18,953 bases of DNA from the NCBI GenBank assembly GCA_046757645.1, contig JBHHYS010000046.1, positions 1 through 18,953 on the forward strand. Reading direction: 5' to 3'. This document shows positions 5,886-13,598 of the stretch, piece after piece. Numbering within the stretch: position 1 is the first letter of the stretch; every line of letters starts with the position of its first letter. The notes under the pieces were generated by a model. It was not told where the DNA came from and made no database searches. It saw only the letters and a list, made by a program, of their open reading frames with translations. A program made the position numbers and the translations under genes. The DNA comes from JBHHYS01 sp046757645 (GTDB lineage Bacteria; Acidobacteriota; Terriglobia; Acidiferrales; 2-02-FULL-67-57).

Positions 5886-5944
5886 GAGCATAGCATATGA
5901 AGGGGACGTATCGCCTTGCCGCCAGCCTTGCTATGCCTGCACCG

Positions 5945-6067
5945 GTCGTGGGTCGCTGTTGTCAGTCGGCTTCGGCGGTGGCGGTGGTCTTCGCGGGGCG
6001 GAAGAGGCGGTTGTTGTAGAGGGTGAGCAGCCAGACCAGGTTGGCCCCGAAGGTAACCCAGCCGAGC
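5945..6067 (-). repeat. Right copy of 123-bp direct repeat, inside the intact phosphatidyltransferase gene
   Basis: This is the partner of 3772-3894, with four mismatches. It forms the real C-terminal ~35 codons of the phosphatidyltransferase plus 17 bases past the stop codon. The repeat ends at 6067, where the sequences diverge abruptly (AGCAGCACC here, GAGGAGAAC in the left copy). Confidence 0.85.
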
Positions 6068-7287
6068 AGCAGCACCCGCAGGTCAAGCAAACAAAAGAGC
6101 AGGATGAAGTAGGGGAGCACGGCCCGGCGCACCAGAAAATAGAGGCGGCGGGAGAACCAGTGGAAGAAGTTCCGGCTGTGCTGCTCGAGTTTCGTGTGGA
6201 TGCGGTTGGGAAAGTCGGCGGGGTTGTCCCCGCTGGCCAGGTTGCGCTGGCGGCTCTGGAGGATAAAGCTCATCACCCACCCAAAGAGGAAAAGCCCGCC
6301 CACGAAGAGGTGGTGGACGAAGCCGGTTTCGCGGTAGAGGCCAATGGCGAGGCCGACGAAGATAGCCAGATAACTGACGTAGTCCACCGCGGTTTCGAAC
6401 CAGACCCCAAACTCCGACTCCTGGAACTTGAGCCGCGCCACCATCCCGTCGCAGTGGTCCATGATGGCCGAGACGTAGGCCAGGAAAGCCCCGGCGATGC
6501 CCCAGCCGTAGCTCCCCTGCGCGAACGCCCAGCCCGACCCCAGCCCCAAGAAAAGTCCCAGGCCGGTGATGAAGTTGGGCGTGGCCGGTGTGCGCAGGAA
6601 GAAGCGGATCAGCGGCTCGGCCACCACCATTTTGTTGAACTTGGCGAAGATGCCGTCCGAGGGCTTGAGGTTGAGGTGCGCCAGGGCGCGCTCAATCGCC
6701 CGCAATCGGGCTCCGTCCGTGGTACGCGGCCACAGCGTCCCGGAAACTTTCACCCTGTCCACCTGCCCCTGCTCGCGCAGGTGGGCGGCGAAGGAATCGA
6801 TCCGGTCGAGGCCGTCCCCCGCCTCGTCCCCGCCTGACCCTGTTCGGCTGGCCGGCAGCCGGCGGAGGAATTCCGGGCTGGCCACGTACAAGCTAGCCCC
6901 GGTGAGCCCGTCGTCGCTCACCGGAAGGGCAGCGATGCGGGCAGCCTTGCCTTCGAGCCGCGCCGCCCGGAGCGACGCCAACGCCGTAGCGTCGAAAACG
7001 GAGTCCGCGAAGAACAGGACAAAGTCTTCCTTCAGCTCCTCGCGCACCCGGCGCAGGGCGTTGAGCTCATTTTGGGATTGCGCCGGCAAGGGAAGCCAGC
7101 GCCAGGCGACTTTCAGCCCAGGGTCGAGCAGCCGCCCCGGGTCGTCTCCCCCAACGATGATGATTTCCTCGATGCCCGCCCGCTGCGCACTCAGAACCGC
7201 TCGGACCGGCAAGGGCAGCCCCGCCAGGCGCGGCGGCGCCCCCACCGGGGCTAGAGTCAGGTTGATGAGAACCGCTTTCCGTACCAT
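5962..7287 (-). CDS. Fusion of degenerate nucleotidyltransferase and CDP-alcohol phosphatidyltransferase
   Basis: Residues 1-200 resemble a sugar-nucleotidyltransferase Rossmann domain (VRKAVLINL..., RAGIEEIIIVGGDD, DFVLFFADSVFD) but lack the GxGxR loop, so that half is probably inactive or repurposed. The C-terminal half, with several membrane helices, carries the CDP-alcohol phosphatidyltransferase motif D277-x2-D280-G-x2-A284-R285-x8-G294-x3-E298-x3-D302; the third Asp is Glu. The enzyme would transfer a phospho-alcohol from a CDP-alcohol in the inner membrane. The same domain order occurs in bifunctional CTP:inositol-1-phosphate cytidylyltransferase/DIPP synthases. The start chosen is ATG 7287; an in-frame TTG at 7401 would add 38 non-conserved residues. 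The 3' end carries the 123-bp repeat. The gap 7288-7435 shows no clear signal. Confidence 0.8.
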   Translation of the reverse strand: MVRKAVLINLTLAPVGAPPRLAGLPLPVRAVLSAQRAGIEEIIIVGGDDPGRLLDPGLKVAWRWLPLPAQSQNELNALRRVREELKEDFVLFFADSVFDATALASLRAARLEGKAARIAALPVSDDGLTGASLYVASPEFLRRLPASRTGSGGDEAGDGLDRIDSFAAHLREQGQVDRVKVSGTLWPRTTDGARLRAIERALAHLNLKPSDGIFAKFNKMVVAEPLIRFFLRTPATPNFITGLGLFLGLGSGWAFAQGSYGWGIAGAFLAYVSAIMDHCDGMVARLKFQESEFGVWFETAVDYVSYLAIFVGLAIGLYRETGFVHHLFVGGLFLFGWVMSFILQSRQRNLASGDNPADFPNRIHTKLEQHSRNFFHWFSRRLYFLVRRAVLPYFILLFCLLDLRVLLLGWVTFGANLVWLLTLYNNRLFRPAKTTATAEAD

Positions 7288-7435
7288 CAATCCATCAAAC
7301 AATGAGAGGCGGCTGAAGGAATCAATCCCGCGGCTACCGTCGGGTTGCACTCCATCAGTTCTTAGATTTTCTTCGCCTCGGGAAAGATTCACATTATACA
7401 ACGCTGGCGGGGGCGCCGCGCAGGGAAGGCAAACC

Positions 7436-8503
7436 TCAGGCCATTTCGTCGTTGGGGTTGGCTTCGATGGTTGACCCCGCGGGCAGCAGCGGACTCAATC
7501 CGTGCCGGAGCACCAACAGGCTGCCAATCCCCACCCACACCAGGGCCCGCGCCCGCCGCACCAGAACCAGGGTAACCGCTAGGGCGGCGCTCATCTCCAA
7601 GAGCTGGAAAGCCAGAACATTTCCGCCTTCGCGCACACCGACATTGCCGGGCACGAAGAAGGCGAACAGGGCCAACCCCTTGTTGATGCCTTCAATCAAT
7701 AGGGCGGTCGGCAGGCTCACGGCCACATCCAGAGCCCGCAAAATCAAGTAGACTTCGAGCACCCCCGCCAGGGTAGCCAGCAGATTCAGACCCACCAGGG
7801 GGGCAAAGGTCCCCTTCTTGCGGCTGAATACCGCGGCCAAGTCATTTTCAAGCGCCTGCAGAAAACGATGCAGGCTCCCCAGGATTGAGGAGCGGCTGTG
7901 GCGGGCGAGAAGCGCGCTGAGGGGCTGCAAGACCCGGCTGACTCCCCCCCCGCCCGCCAGGGGGAGCAGCGAAACCCCCACCAGGATACCGGTGAGCGCC
8001 GCGAGCACGGCGCGCGACAGCCCCGCTAGGGGAAGGAAAAATAGACCGAGGAGAAAACTGACCGCGATCAGCATCAAGCTGGCGTAAATGTAGACCATGC
8101 GGGAGACCAGCAAGGCGGAGAGACCGCGTTCGACCGGGATGGTTTCGCGGATCGCCGCCGCCCGGAACGCTTCCCCGGACCAGCCAAAGGATAGGTAGGC
8201 TACTCCCTCACCGGCTAGCCAAAGGCTCAGCGCCGCGCGAAGGGGCAGCCGTTCCCCTTCCTGCTGGAGGCAAATCCGCCAGGAGACCGCCCGCAGGAAA
8301 TGCACCCCCCCAAACAAGCCCACCACGGCCAGAAACGTCCAACCCAGACGACGGGCATGCGCCAGCAACGTGGTCAGACCCACCTGATACAACAGGAGCA
8401 GAAGCAGGCCGACGCCCAGAACCAGAAAGGCCAGACGCAGCGGGGACCAGTGGTGGCGGAGGCGCGATGGACGCCGAGTTGTGTTAGGAGCCTTCACGTT
8501 CAA
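7436..8503 (-). CDS. UPF0104 / lysylphosphatidylglycerol synthase-like integral membrane protein
   Basis: The 355-residue protein is nearly all transmembrane: LAFLVLGVGLLLLLLYQVGL at the N-terminus, then segments around FLAVVGLFGGVHFL, IYASLMLIAVSFLLGLFFL and VLAALTGILVGVSLL, and a conserved-looking C-terminal block with EGINKGLALFAFFVPGNVGVREGG. These are hallmarks of the LPG synthase TM region / UPF0104 family (AglD/YbhN type). It lacks the soluble aminoacyl-transfer domain of true MprF, so it is more likely a lipid-linked transferase or flippase-like protein. Translation appears to begin at TTG 8503, 24 bases after the methyltransferase stop, without a good ribosome site. In context it may move or modify the lipid product of the adjacent phosphatidyltransferase (inference). 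Confidence 0.8.
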   Translation of the reverse strand: MNVKAPNTTRRPSRLRHHWSPLRLAFLVLGVGLLLLLLYQVGLTTLLAHARRLGWTFLAVVGLFGGVHFLRAVSWRICLQQEGERLPLRAALSLWLAGEGVAYLSFGWSGEAFRAAAIRETIPVERGLSALLVSRMVYIYASLMLIAVSFLLGLFFLPLAGLSRAVLAALTGILVGVSLLPLAGGGGVSRVLQPLSALLARHSRSSILGSLHRFLQALENDLAAVFSRKKGTFAPLVGLNLLATLAGVLEVYLILRALDVAVSLPTALLIEGINKGLALFAFFVPGNVGVREGGNVLAFQLLEMSAALAVTLVLVRRARALVWVGIGSLLVLRHGLSPLLPAGSTIEANPNDEMA

Positions 8504-8527
8504 ATTTCATTATTCATAATGGGAATG

Positions 8528-9523
8528 CTATCTCTTGAAAGCTACACAAAACAGCCCGAAGCCGCCCGCGCGCGGGTGCAAGCGGAGTAGCGCCGCCGGC
8601 AGGTGAAAGCTGAGCCGCACGAGCTCTCGTGCAGTCGTGGCCGCCAGCCGGCAGTAAACTCTCCAGGCCAGACCCGGCTCGCGGGCTCGCCCGTCCTCAT
8701 GCGCGGCCTCCCGCCGTGCCTGACTGCGAGGAAAGAGCATTCGCTGGAGCCGGGTGTTGATGTGCCGCAATAGATCCTCGTGCTGCAGAGAACTGCGCAC
8801 GACTCCTTCACAAGTGAACCCCGCTCGCTCCAAGGCTTGTGCGAGTGCCTGCTCGGTCCAAAGGGTGAGGTGGTGGGGCGGGAAGTCTGCTTCCGGGTCA
8901 AAGATACGCGGCCAGCGATCCCAGCCCGGTACTGACAGATAAAGCCTGCCGCCGGGCAGGAGCACACGCGCGGTCTGGCGTAGAAATTCAATAGGCTGTT
9001 CCGTGTGTTCCAAGACTTCAAGCGCGACCACCGCGTCGAACTTCCGTCCCTCATTCTGCACGAATTGTTCGAGAGAGCCACAAAAAAGGTCTGCCAGTCC
9101 GAATACTTCGCGCCCCAGCCGCAGGGACTCCGGATTGAAATCAAGCCCAGCAACTCGGTGTCCGCGCTCACGGGCTAAGGCTAAGAACTGACCGGGGCCA
9201 CAACCGATGTCCAGCAGCCGCTTGGGGGAGCCGAGTGCCTTCAGAGCCACCTGGATGTTCCAGCGTTGCGATGCCCTCTTCAACGCCGCGGGAGGACTTG
9301 CGAGAATCAGTGACCTGCGTCTTTCGTAGGTAGGTGAATAGTCGCCTTCCCCCTTCATGGGATCGCTGAACCGAAGTCCGCAACCAAGACAAAGGAATAG
9401 CGCGTAATCATTGCGGTTGGATCTTAAGTGCTGTGTTTTCGACTGGCGACAAGCTGGACACACGGTTCGCGTCCCTCGGAACGGCCATCCCGCTTTGATC
9501 TTGTCTTCGCCGACGATTCCCAA
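8528..9523 (-). CDS. SAM-dependent methyltransferase with N-terminal zinc ribbon
   Basis: This 331-residue protein starts with a four-cysteine ribbon (C22PAC25 and C45LGC48), followed by a class I methyltransferase fold: motif I LLDIGCGPGQF at 103-113, acidic end of strand 2 in VAGLDFNPES, then FDAVVALEVLEHTEQP and LLPGGRLYLSVPG. After the Rossmann core comes FPPHHLTLWT, common in Methyltransf_23 proteins that work beside glycosyltransferases. The C-terminal 80 residues are basic with a hydrophobic end (LVRLSFHLPAALLRLHP), perhaps a membrane-associating tail. The substrate is unknown; a saccharide or lipid-linked intermediate fits the neighbourhood. The start is a TTG at 9523 with only a weak upstream purine stretch. 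Confidence 0.85.
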   Translation of the reverse strand: MGIVGEDKIKAGWPFRGTRTVCPACRQSKTQHLRSNRNDYALFLCLGCGLRFSDPMKGEGDYSPTYERRRSLILASPPAALKRASQRWNIQVALKALGSPKRLLDIGCGPGQFLALARERGHRVAGLDFNPESLRLGREVFGLADLFCGSLEQFVQNEGRKFDAVVALEVLEHTEQPIEFLRQTARVLLPGGRLYLSVPGWDRWPRIFDPEADFPPHHLTLWTEQALAQALERAGFTCEGVVRSSLQHEDLLRHINTRLQRMLFPRSQARREAAHEDGRAREPGLAWRVYCRLAATTARELVRLSFHLPAALLRLHPRAGGFGLFCVAFKR

Positions 9524-9580
9524 TTTACGTAAGCCACCGGACCTCTGCGACGTGTGGTCCTCCCCCGCCCTGTTATGAGT

Positions 9581-10588
9581 TCACCTCAGCTCCGCGTAGA
9601 GTGCAGCATATTGTGCGAGACAGTGGGAGAGAGAAAACTGTTGTTTCACCTTGGCGCGATTGTAGGCTCCCATCTGCGCGCGCAAGTCGGGGTCGCGGGC
9701 CAACTGCCGGATGCGGTCCGCGAAGGCGTCCACATCATCGCGCGGGCAGAGATACCCGCCGCGACCCTCATCAATCAGTTCCGGCAGCGAAGAGTAGCCG
9801 GTACACACCACCGGCTTGCCGCAGGCCATGGCCTCGGCCACCGGATAGCCGAAACCCTCCAGCCGCGAGGGGAACAGAAAGATGTCACAGCGCTGGTAGG
9901 CCTTGAGCAGCTCCACCCCTTTCAGCCCCCCCAGGGAGCGCATGGCCGGATGGGGAAGATTCCTGACTCGGGTGCGCAGGCCGGTGGCTAATTCAAGCAC
10001 AAACCCCTCTCCCAGGCGGGAGAGAATCGGGGCCAGCAGGTCGTACCCTTTGCGCACCGTGCAGTTGGCCGCGAAAAAAACACGGGTGGGACCGTCCGCG
10101 GCGGGCAATTCCGGGCTCGGTGGCCGGAAGAAAACTTCGTCCACTCCGTTATAGATCACACGGATATCATGCTGGCCGAAGCACTTGGTCAGGCACATCG
10201 CGGAGGAGTGACTGACCGTAACGATGCGGTCCGCCACCGCAAAGGAATGAGCGATGTTCCGCTTCACTTTCAAGTTGTGGTAGAGGCGTTTCAACCGACC
10301 TTTGTATGGTTCATAGACAGGGTCGAAGACACAGTGTCCCACGGTAACCACCAGGGGCTTGCCCGGGACAGCAAACAACCAGCCATACTCCGCCTTGGTG
10401 TGAACCAGAGTGCCATCGCCGGGGGTGGGAAAGAAGGGTGCGAGGGCGTGATAGGGGAGAAATTCCATCAGGTGCGGATACATGCGCAAGTCGGTCTCTA
10501 CACTGTGCGCGGGCAGACCTTGGGCCAGTCGCTCGAAATAGACATCGGCGCCGGAAAGATTCGAGATGATGGGGAATTGAACTTTCAT
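9581..10588 (-). CDS. GT4-family glycosyltransferase
   Basis: A 335-residue GT-B enzyme. The N-terminal half holds the acceptor domain; IRVIYNGVDEVFF at 142-154 marks the domain switch typical of group 1 transferases. The donor domain has TRVFFAANCTVRKGYDLL, where families usually show R-x4-K-G, and the E-x7-E motif E244-GFGYPVA-E252, which binds the nucleotide-sugar. It probably transfers a hexose from a nucleotide-sugar with retention of configuration, at the cytoplasmic face of the membrane. The start ATG 10588 begins MKVQFPIISN; no ribosome site is obvious. It ends 57 bases before the methyltransferase, consistent with one operon. The acceptor cannot be predicted. Confidence 0.88.
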   Translation of the reverse strand: MKVQFPIISNLSGADVYFERLAQGLPAHSVETDLRMYPHLMEFLPYHALAPFFPTPGDGTLVHTKAEYGWLFAVPGKPLVVTVGHCVFDPVYEPYKGRLKRLYHNLKVKRNIAHSFAVADRIVTVSHSSAMCLTKCFGQHDIRVIYNGVDEVFFRPPSPELPAADGPTRVFFAANCTVRKGYDLLAPILSRLGEGFVLELATGLRTRVRNLPHPAMRSLGGLKGVELLKAYQRCDIFLFPSRLEGFGYPVAEAMACGKPVVCTGYSSLPELIDEGRGGYLCPRDDVDAFADRIRQLARDPDLRAQMGAYNRAKVKQQFSLSHCLAQYAALYAELR

Positions 10589-10646
10589 CGGTCAGGGCTT
10601 GCTGGTTGCGCCTTCCGGCCGCGCGTCGAACCTACAATGCTACTTG

Positions 10647-10659
10647 CCCCCAGCGGGGG
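10647..10659. repeat. Short GC hairpin between phosphodiesterase and glycosyltransferase genes
   Basis: CCCCC-AGC-GGGGG is a 5-bp stem with a 3-base loop. A short TTT follows on the plus strand only, so it would not make a good terminator for the minus-strand genes. Confidence 0.35.
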
Positions 10660-10693
10660 TTTCAATGAAAAAGAGCTGCAGTGAACCCGGGGT

Positions 10694-10727
10694 GGTTCGG
10701 CAAGGCCGCCAGTCTCGTGGCCGAACC
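10694..10727 (-). terminator. Possible hairpin after the phosphodiesterase gene
   Basis: GGTTCGGC (10694-10701) is perfectly complementary to GCCGAACC (10720-10727) across an 18-base loop, 17 bases past the phosphodiesterase stop codon. It lacks a T-tract. It may attenuate or stabilise the transcript between the upstream exported-protein genes and the glycosyltransferase. Confidence 0.35.
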
Positions 10728-10744
10728 GCGAGCGGAAGCGGGGC

Positions 10745-13402
10745 CTAGTCACTCTTCCTGAGCACGGCCTCGAACCCCCGGCTCGCCGGTTGGGCGGCCA
10801 GCTGAGTTACCGGCAGGATTTCACCCGCGAAGGGCAAAAAGGGCCGCTCGCGGACGGCGCCGACTTGGCGGATGATGCGGCCCTCCTCATCCACCATCCC
10901 CAGCAGATCGGCGAGGGTGGGGGCGATGTCGAGCGTGGTGGCGGGCTCTTCCAAAACCGCCCCGGCGGGTAAGTGGAATGCCTGGCCGCCCCAGAGCATA
11001 AAGGTGGTACGAGCCACCGGCGGGGTCAGCCCCCCGTGACTGCCCCCGGAGGTGTGGCTTTTGGAGGAGAAGTTCCACAGGTAGCTGCTCCAGAGCAGCA
11101 GGTCTGGCTGTTGCGAGGAGTACTTCCACCGCAGCCCCCGCAGGTAGAGCCGCTTCGTCTCTTCCGAGGGGAAGCCGCTCAATGTCTGCTGGAACTCCGG
11201 GTTGTTCAGGAAGGGGTCGATGTGCAGGCCGGCGATGTCGGCGAAAATCAGCGGCGCGATGCTGTAATGAGTGGCATGGGTGGCCCGCAGCCACTCCCGC
11301 CGGCTGTGGAAGCCCTCGAACCAGAGGAAAGCTGGTTCTCCCGTCGGGCTGCGAAACGCGGGGTCATAGAACAAACCCAAGGGGTCGAGCTCATTGTGGG
11401 GCTCAAAGCTATAGCGGCCCTCGGCGGCTTCGGCGAGCTGCCGGATGGGCAGGTAGCGGAAGCGACCGTCGCGGGCTTCCAGCAGCAGTGCCTGCCCGCC
11501 TTTGCGCAGGTTGTTTTGCGCCGTGGAGACGATCCAGATCACTTGGCGGAGCTCGGTCCCGGGGTTGAGCCAGCCGCGCTCCAGCAACGCTCGCCGCAAG
11601 GGCGCGAGGGGCAGGGTGCGCACGATCAAGTCCACCGGGTTGGGCTCGTAGCTTCGCGGCGGGTTGGGTGCGCGGTAATGGGAGAGGACGGAGAAGTAAT
11701 CCATGGACACGGGGCGGCCGCGGGGGTCCACGGTGGTTTCCACCCAATCCAGGTTGTCGTCGAGCCCGATGGTGTAATGAGTGAGCTGGTAAATGGAGTT
11801 GCGCGGCCCGAAATATTTCTTGGGAATGAGCTGGGGAATCGAGAGGTTGCGGTCCTCGAGCCAGGCGAGCGGGTCGGCGGCCTGGCAGAGTTCTTCGAGG
11901 CGCCCGAGCACCCGCAGTTGGGCGGCGTCGCGCTCGCTTTCCCCCTTGAGCCGGGCGCTGACGTCGCGCCAGTAGTAGTCGATGCGCATCTCCAGGTTCG
12001 GCAGCCAGGCGCGCACACCCTCGTGGTAGGCGCGGTAGTCGGCCAGTTGCGGCTTCAGCCACCGCCAGACATCGGCCAGGGTGGCGCGTAGCCGGTCGCG
12101 CAGCCGTTGGCGCTGTTCTTCGTCGAGGGGGCGGAGCCGCCGCAGCAAGAGCAGGTGCAGGCGATTCAGGTCGTTGTTGCGCAGGTGCACCTCTGCGCGG
12201 GCATTGCCGAAATTGTCGATAAACGCCGTGGGGTAACCCTTTTCGCCCCCCGGCCCCTGGTTGTAAGGCGAATAGGGTCCCTCATACACCCGGGGATAAT
12301 CGATGCCCTGCACGGGGTTGGTCAAGGCGTGGGCGGCGTCCTCCGCCATGACCGTGGCCACGCTATGCCCGCCGAAGAGGCGGGTGCGAAAGACGCGGGT
12401 CACGGGGAAAGCCAGATTGACACTCCCGGGCTCGTATTCCGAGCCGTGGTCGGAGATCAGCGTAACCAGGGTATGCTCGCGGCGCTGGCTGCGTTCGATG
12501 GCACGCAAGATGCGGCCGATGCGCCGGTCCAGCCCCACCATGCGGTAGACCAGGTTTTCCGGGTTGGGGTCAACGTGCTGCTGGTGGTCCATGCTTAAAA
12601 GGACGCTGATGTAGTCGTAGCGCTCCCCCGCGGCAAAATCCGGGGCGAGAATCTTTTCCGCGATGTGGTCAGCGGCGTACTCTTCCGCAAAGTCGGGATA
12701 ATCCATTTCCCCCACCCGGCGGGTGAAGTGCACCCGGAGGATCCCCAGAGGATCGGAAAACTTGCGGCCGCCGGTGGCATAGGCGCGCGCCATTCCCACT
12801 AGGTAGTCGCGCGGGGTGAGACGGTAGTAGATTTGGGGGGTTTCGTAGCGCCGCAGGGGATTGAAGGCGTCAGAGAAGAGGCTGACCCCCACCTGGTCGA
12901 GCATCCAGAGAGCGTTGGTCTTGCGCCCCCGGCGCTTGACGAACTCCAGCGTGTCCCGGAACCCGTCCAGGTGCGAGCGCAGATAGCCGTTCGAGCGGTT
13001 GAAGGCCATGTGGCGCTTGACCACGCTGGGCTGTCCCGTCTCGATCACCCCCCAGGCAATGGCGGATAAGGTGGTGGTGGCGGAAAACATATTCTCTGCG
13101 TGCACGCCTCGCTCATAGAAGTAGTGGCGCAGGTTGGGCAGCAAATCCTGCTGACCGGTTTGCAGTTGCCAGAGCCGGATCGCCCGGCGGAAGCCTTCCG
13201 GGTCGGGCAGCCGGGCCAGCTTTTCCGGGTCCTCGGGATCGATCAGCGCGTCAACAAGTAGAGGGCTCAAACCGTCCACTTTGATTTCCACTAGGCGCGG
13301 CCGGGGGCTGGTGCCCGGCTCAGCGGCGGGCGCCGGCCCGGCCCCGACCAGCACAAGCAAGGCCAGAAATGAGGCGCAGCGGTAGAAGCGACCCGGACGC
13401 AT
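10745..13402 (-). CDS. Exported alkaline-phosphatase-superfamily phosphodiesterase (type I PDE/NPP-like)
   Basis: The 885-residue product starts with a clear Sec signal (MRPGRFYRCASFLALLVLVGAGPAPAAEPG, cleavage near residue 27). The metal and catalytic residues of the alkaline phosphatase superfamily appear in order: D43 (EIKVDGLS), a Thr/Ser nucleophile cluster at 109-113 (SATTTLSAIAWG), D272/H276 (SMDHQQHVD), D318/H319 (ISDHGSE) and H346 (FGGHS). A periplasmic or secreted phosphodiesterase, phosphatase or phosphoglycerol-type transferase is likely. It is longer than usual, with a large C-terminal half of unknown fold. ATG 13402 has AGGTGG eight bases upstream; an in-frame ATG at 13519 would bury the signal behind 39 Pro/Arg-rich residues and is disfavoured. 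The substrate may be the polar head group built by neighbouring genes (inference). Confidence 0.8.
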   Translation of the reverse strand: MRPGRFYRCASFLALLVLVGAGPAPAAEPGTSPRPRLVEIKVDGLSPLLVDALIDPEDPEKLARLPDPEGFRRAIRLWQLQTGQQDLLPNLRHYFYERGVHAENMFSATTTLSAIAWGVIETGQPSVVKRHMAFNRSNGYLRSHLDGFRDTLEFVKRRGRKTNALWMLDQVGVSLFSDAFNPLRRYETPQIYYRLTPRDYLVGMARAYATGGRKFSDPLGILRVHFTRRVGEMDYPDFAEEYAADHIAEKILAPDFAAGERYDYISVLLSMDHQQHVDPNPENLVYRMVGLDRRIGRILRAIERSQRREHTLVTLISDHGSEYEPGSVNLAFPVTRVFRTRLFGGHSVATVMAEDAAHALTNPVQGIDYPRVYEGPYSPYNQGPGGEKGYPTAFIDNFGNARAEVHLRNNDLNRLHLLLLRRLRPLDEEQRQRLRDRLRATLADVWRWLKPQLADYRAYHEGVRAWLPNLEMRIDYYWRDVSARLKGESERDAAQLRVLGRLEELCQAADPLAWLEDRNLSIPQLIPKKYFGPRNSIYQLTHYTIGLDDNLDWVETTVDPRGRPVSMDYFSVLSHYRAPNPPRSYEPNPVDLIVRTLPLAPLRRALLERGWLNPGTELRQVIWIVSTAQNNLRKGGQALLLEARDGRFRYLPIRQLAEAAEGRYSFEPHNELDPLGLFYDPAFRSPTGEPAFLWFEGFHSRREWLRATHATHYSIAPLIFADIAGLHIDPFLNNPEFQQTLSGFPSEETKRLYLRGLRWKYSSQQPDLLLWSSYLWNFSSKSHTSGGSHGGLTPPVARTTFMLWGGQAFHLPAGAVLEEPATTLDIAPTLADLLGMVDEEGRIIRQVGAVRERPFLPFAGEILPVTQLAAQPASRGFEAVLRKSD

Positions 13403-13510
13403 TCCCCTCACCACCTTCCAACTCGCGGGCCAACCCCCGTCCCTCCGCCGTCGGCCTTCCGGCGACGCCGCCGGCGCTCCCGGCAGCGGGGGGATGGGGC
13501 TAATCGTTAA

Positions 13511-13598
13511 CACTTTCATTCCTTCCTACAGCCGATACGGCGGGGGCTTCTGGTAGCCTGCCGGCCAACGGCAGGCGCGTTGGTTGGAACCGCATTAG
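13511..13598 (-). repeat. Conserved intergenic element, copy 1 (stop codon to ATGAAAGT)
   Basis: On the minus strand the element opens with CTAATGCGGTTCC, containing the TAA stop of the upstream gene. It continues with a perfect 8-bp hairpin GCCTGCCG/CGGCAGGC (13556-13576), then AGAAGCCCC, ATCGGCT, and ends at ATGAAAGTG (13519). Each block has a counterpart, in the same order and orientation, at 17579-17684, and the spacing between AGAAGCCCC and ATCGGCT is identical. The reading frames through the two copies differ, so the conservation is at the DNA or RNA level. Confidence 0.7.

Larger units (their letters stand above)
3895..5944 (-). mobile_element. Putative 2.05-kb genomic island (ATPase plus PIN-like nuclease) between direct repeats
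   Basis: The segment lies exactly between two 123-bp, 97% identical direct repeats, and only one of these belongs to an intact gene. Base composition differs sharply from the flanks: sampled 60-base lines inside contain 21 of 60 G+C (4081-4140 and 4381-4440), while 6481-6540 contains 45 of 60. It holds only two genes, in one operon, and no integrase or transposase, so mobilisation would have been in trans or by homologous recombination. The boundaries follow from where the two repeat copies stop matching. Confidence 0.65.

Noticed and set aside
3895..5944. ATPase-PIN island as a classic IS element or transposon
   Set aside because: No transposase, no terminal inverted repeats at the boundaries, and the flanking repeats are far longer than a target-site duplication and correspond to a gene end.
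10580..10632. A third copy of the stop-to-start element ahead of the glycosyltransferase gene (ATGAAAGT start, GGGCTT nearby)
   Set aside because: Only the start octamer and a short GGGCTT match; the hairpin, ATCGGCT block and stop-codon block are absent, so chance is more likely.
10973..12091. Long plus-strand frame antisense to the phosphodiesterase (also 5959-6837 and 14135-14830)
   Set aside because: High-GC coding DNA leaves long open antisense frames. These have low-complexity Gly/Ala/Val/Glu-rich translations, no ribosome sites and no domains, while the minus-strand genes show clear motifs.
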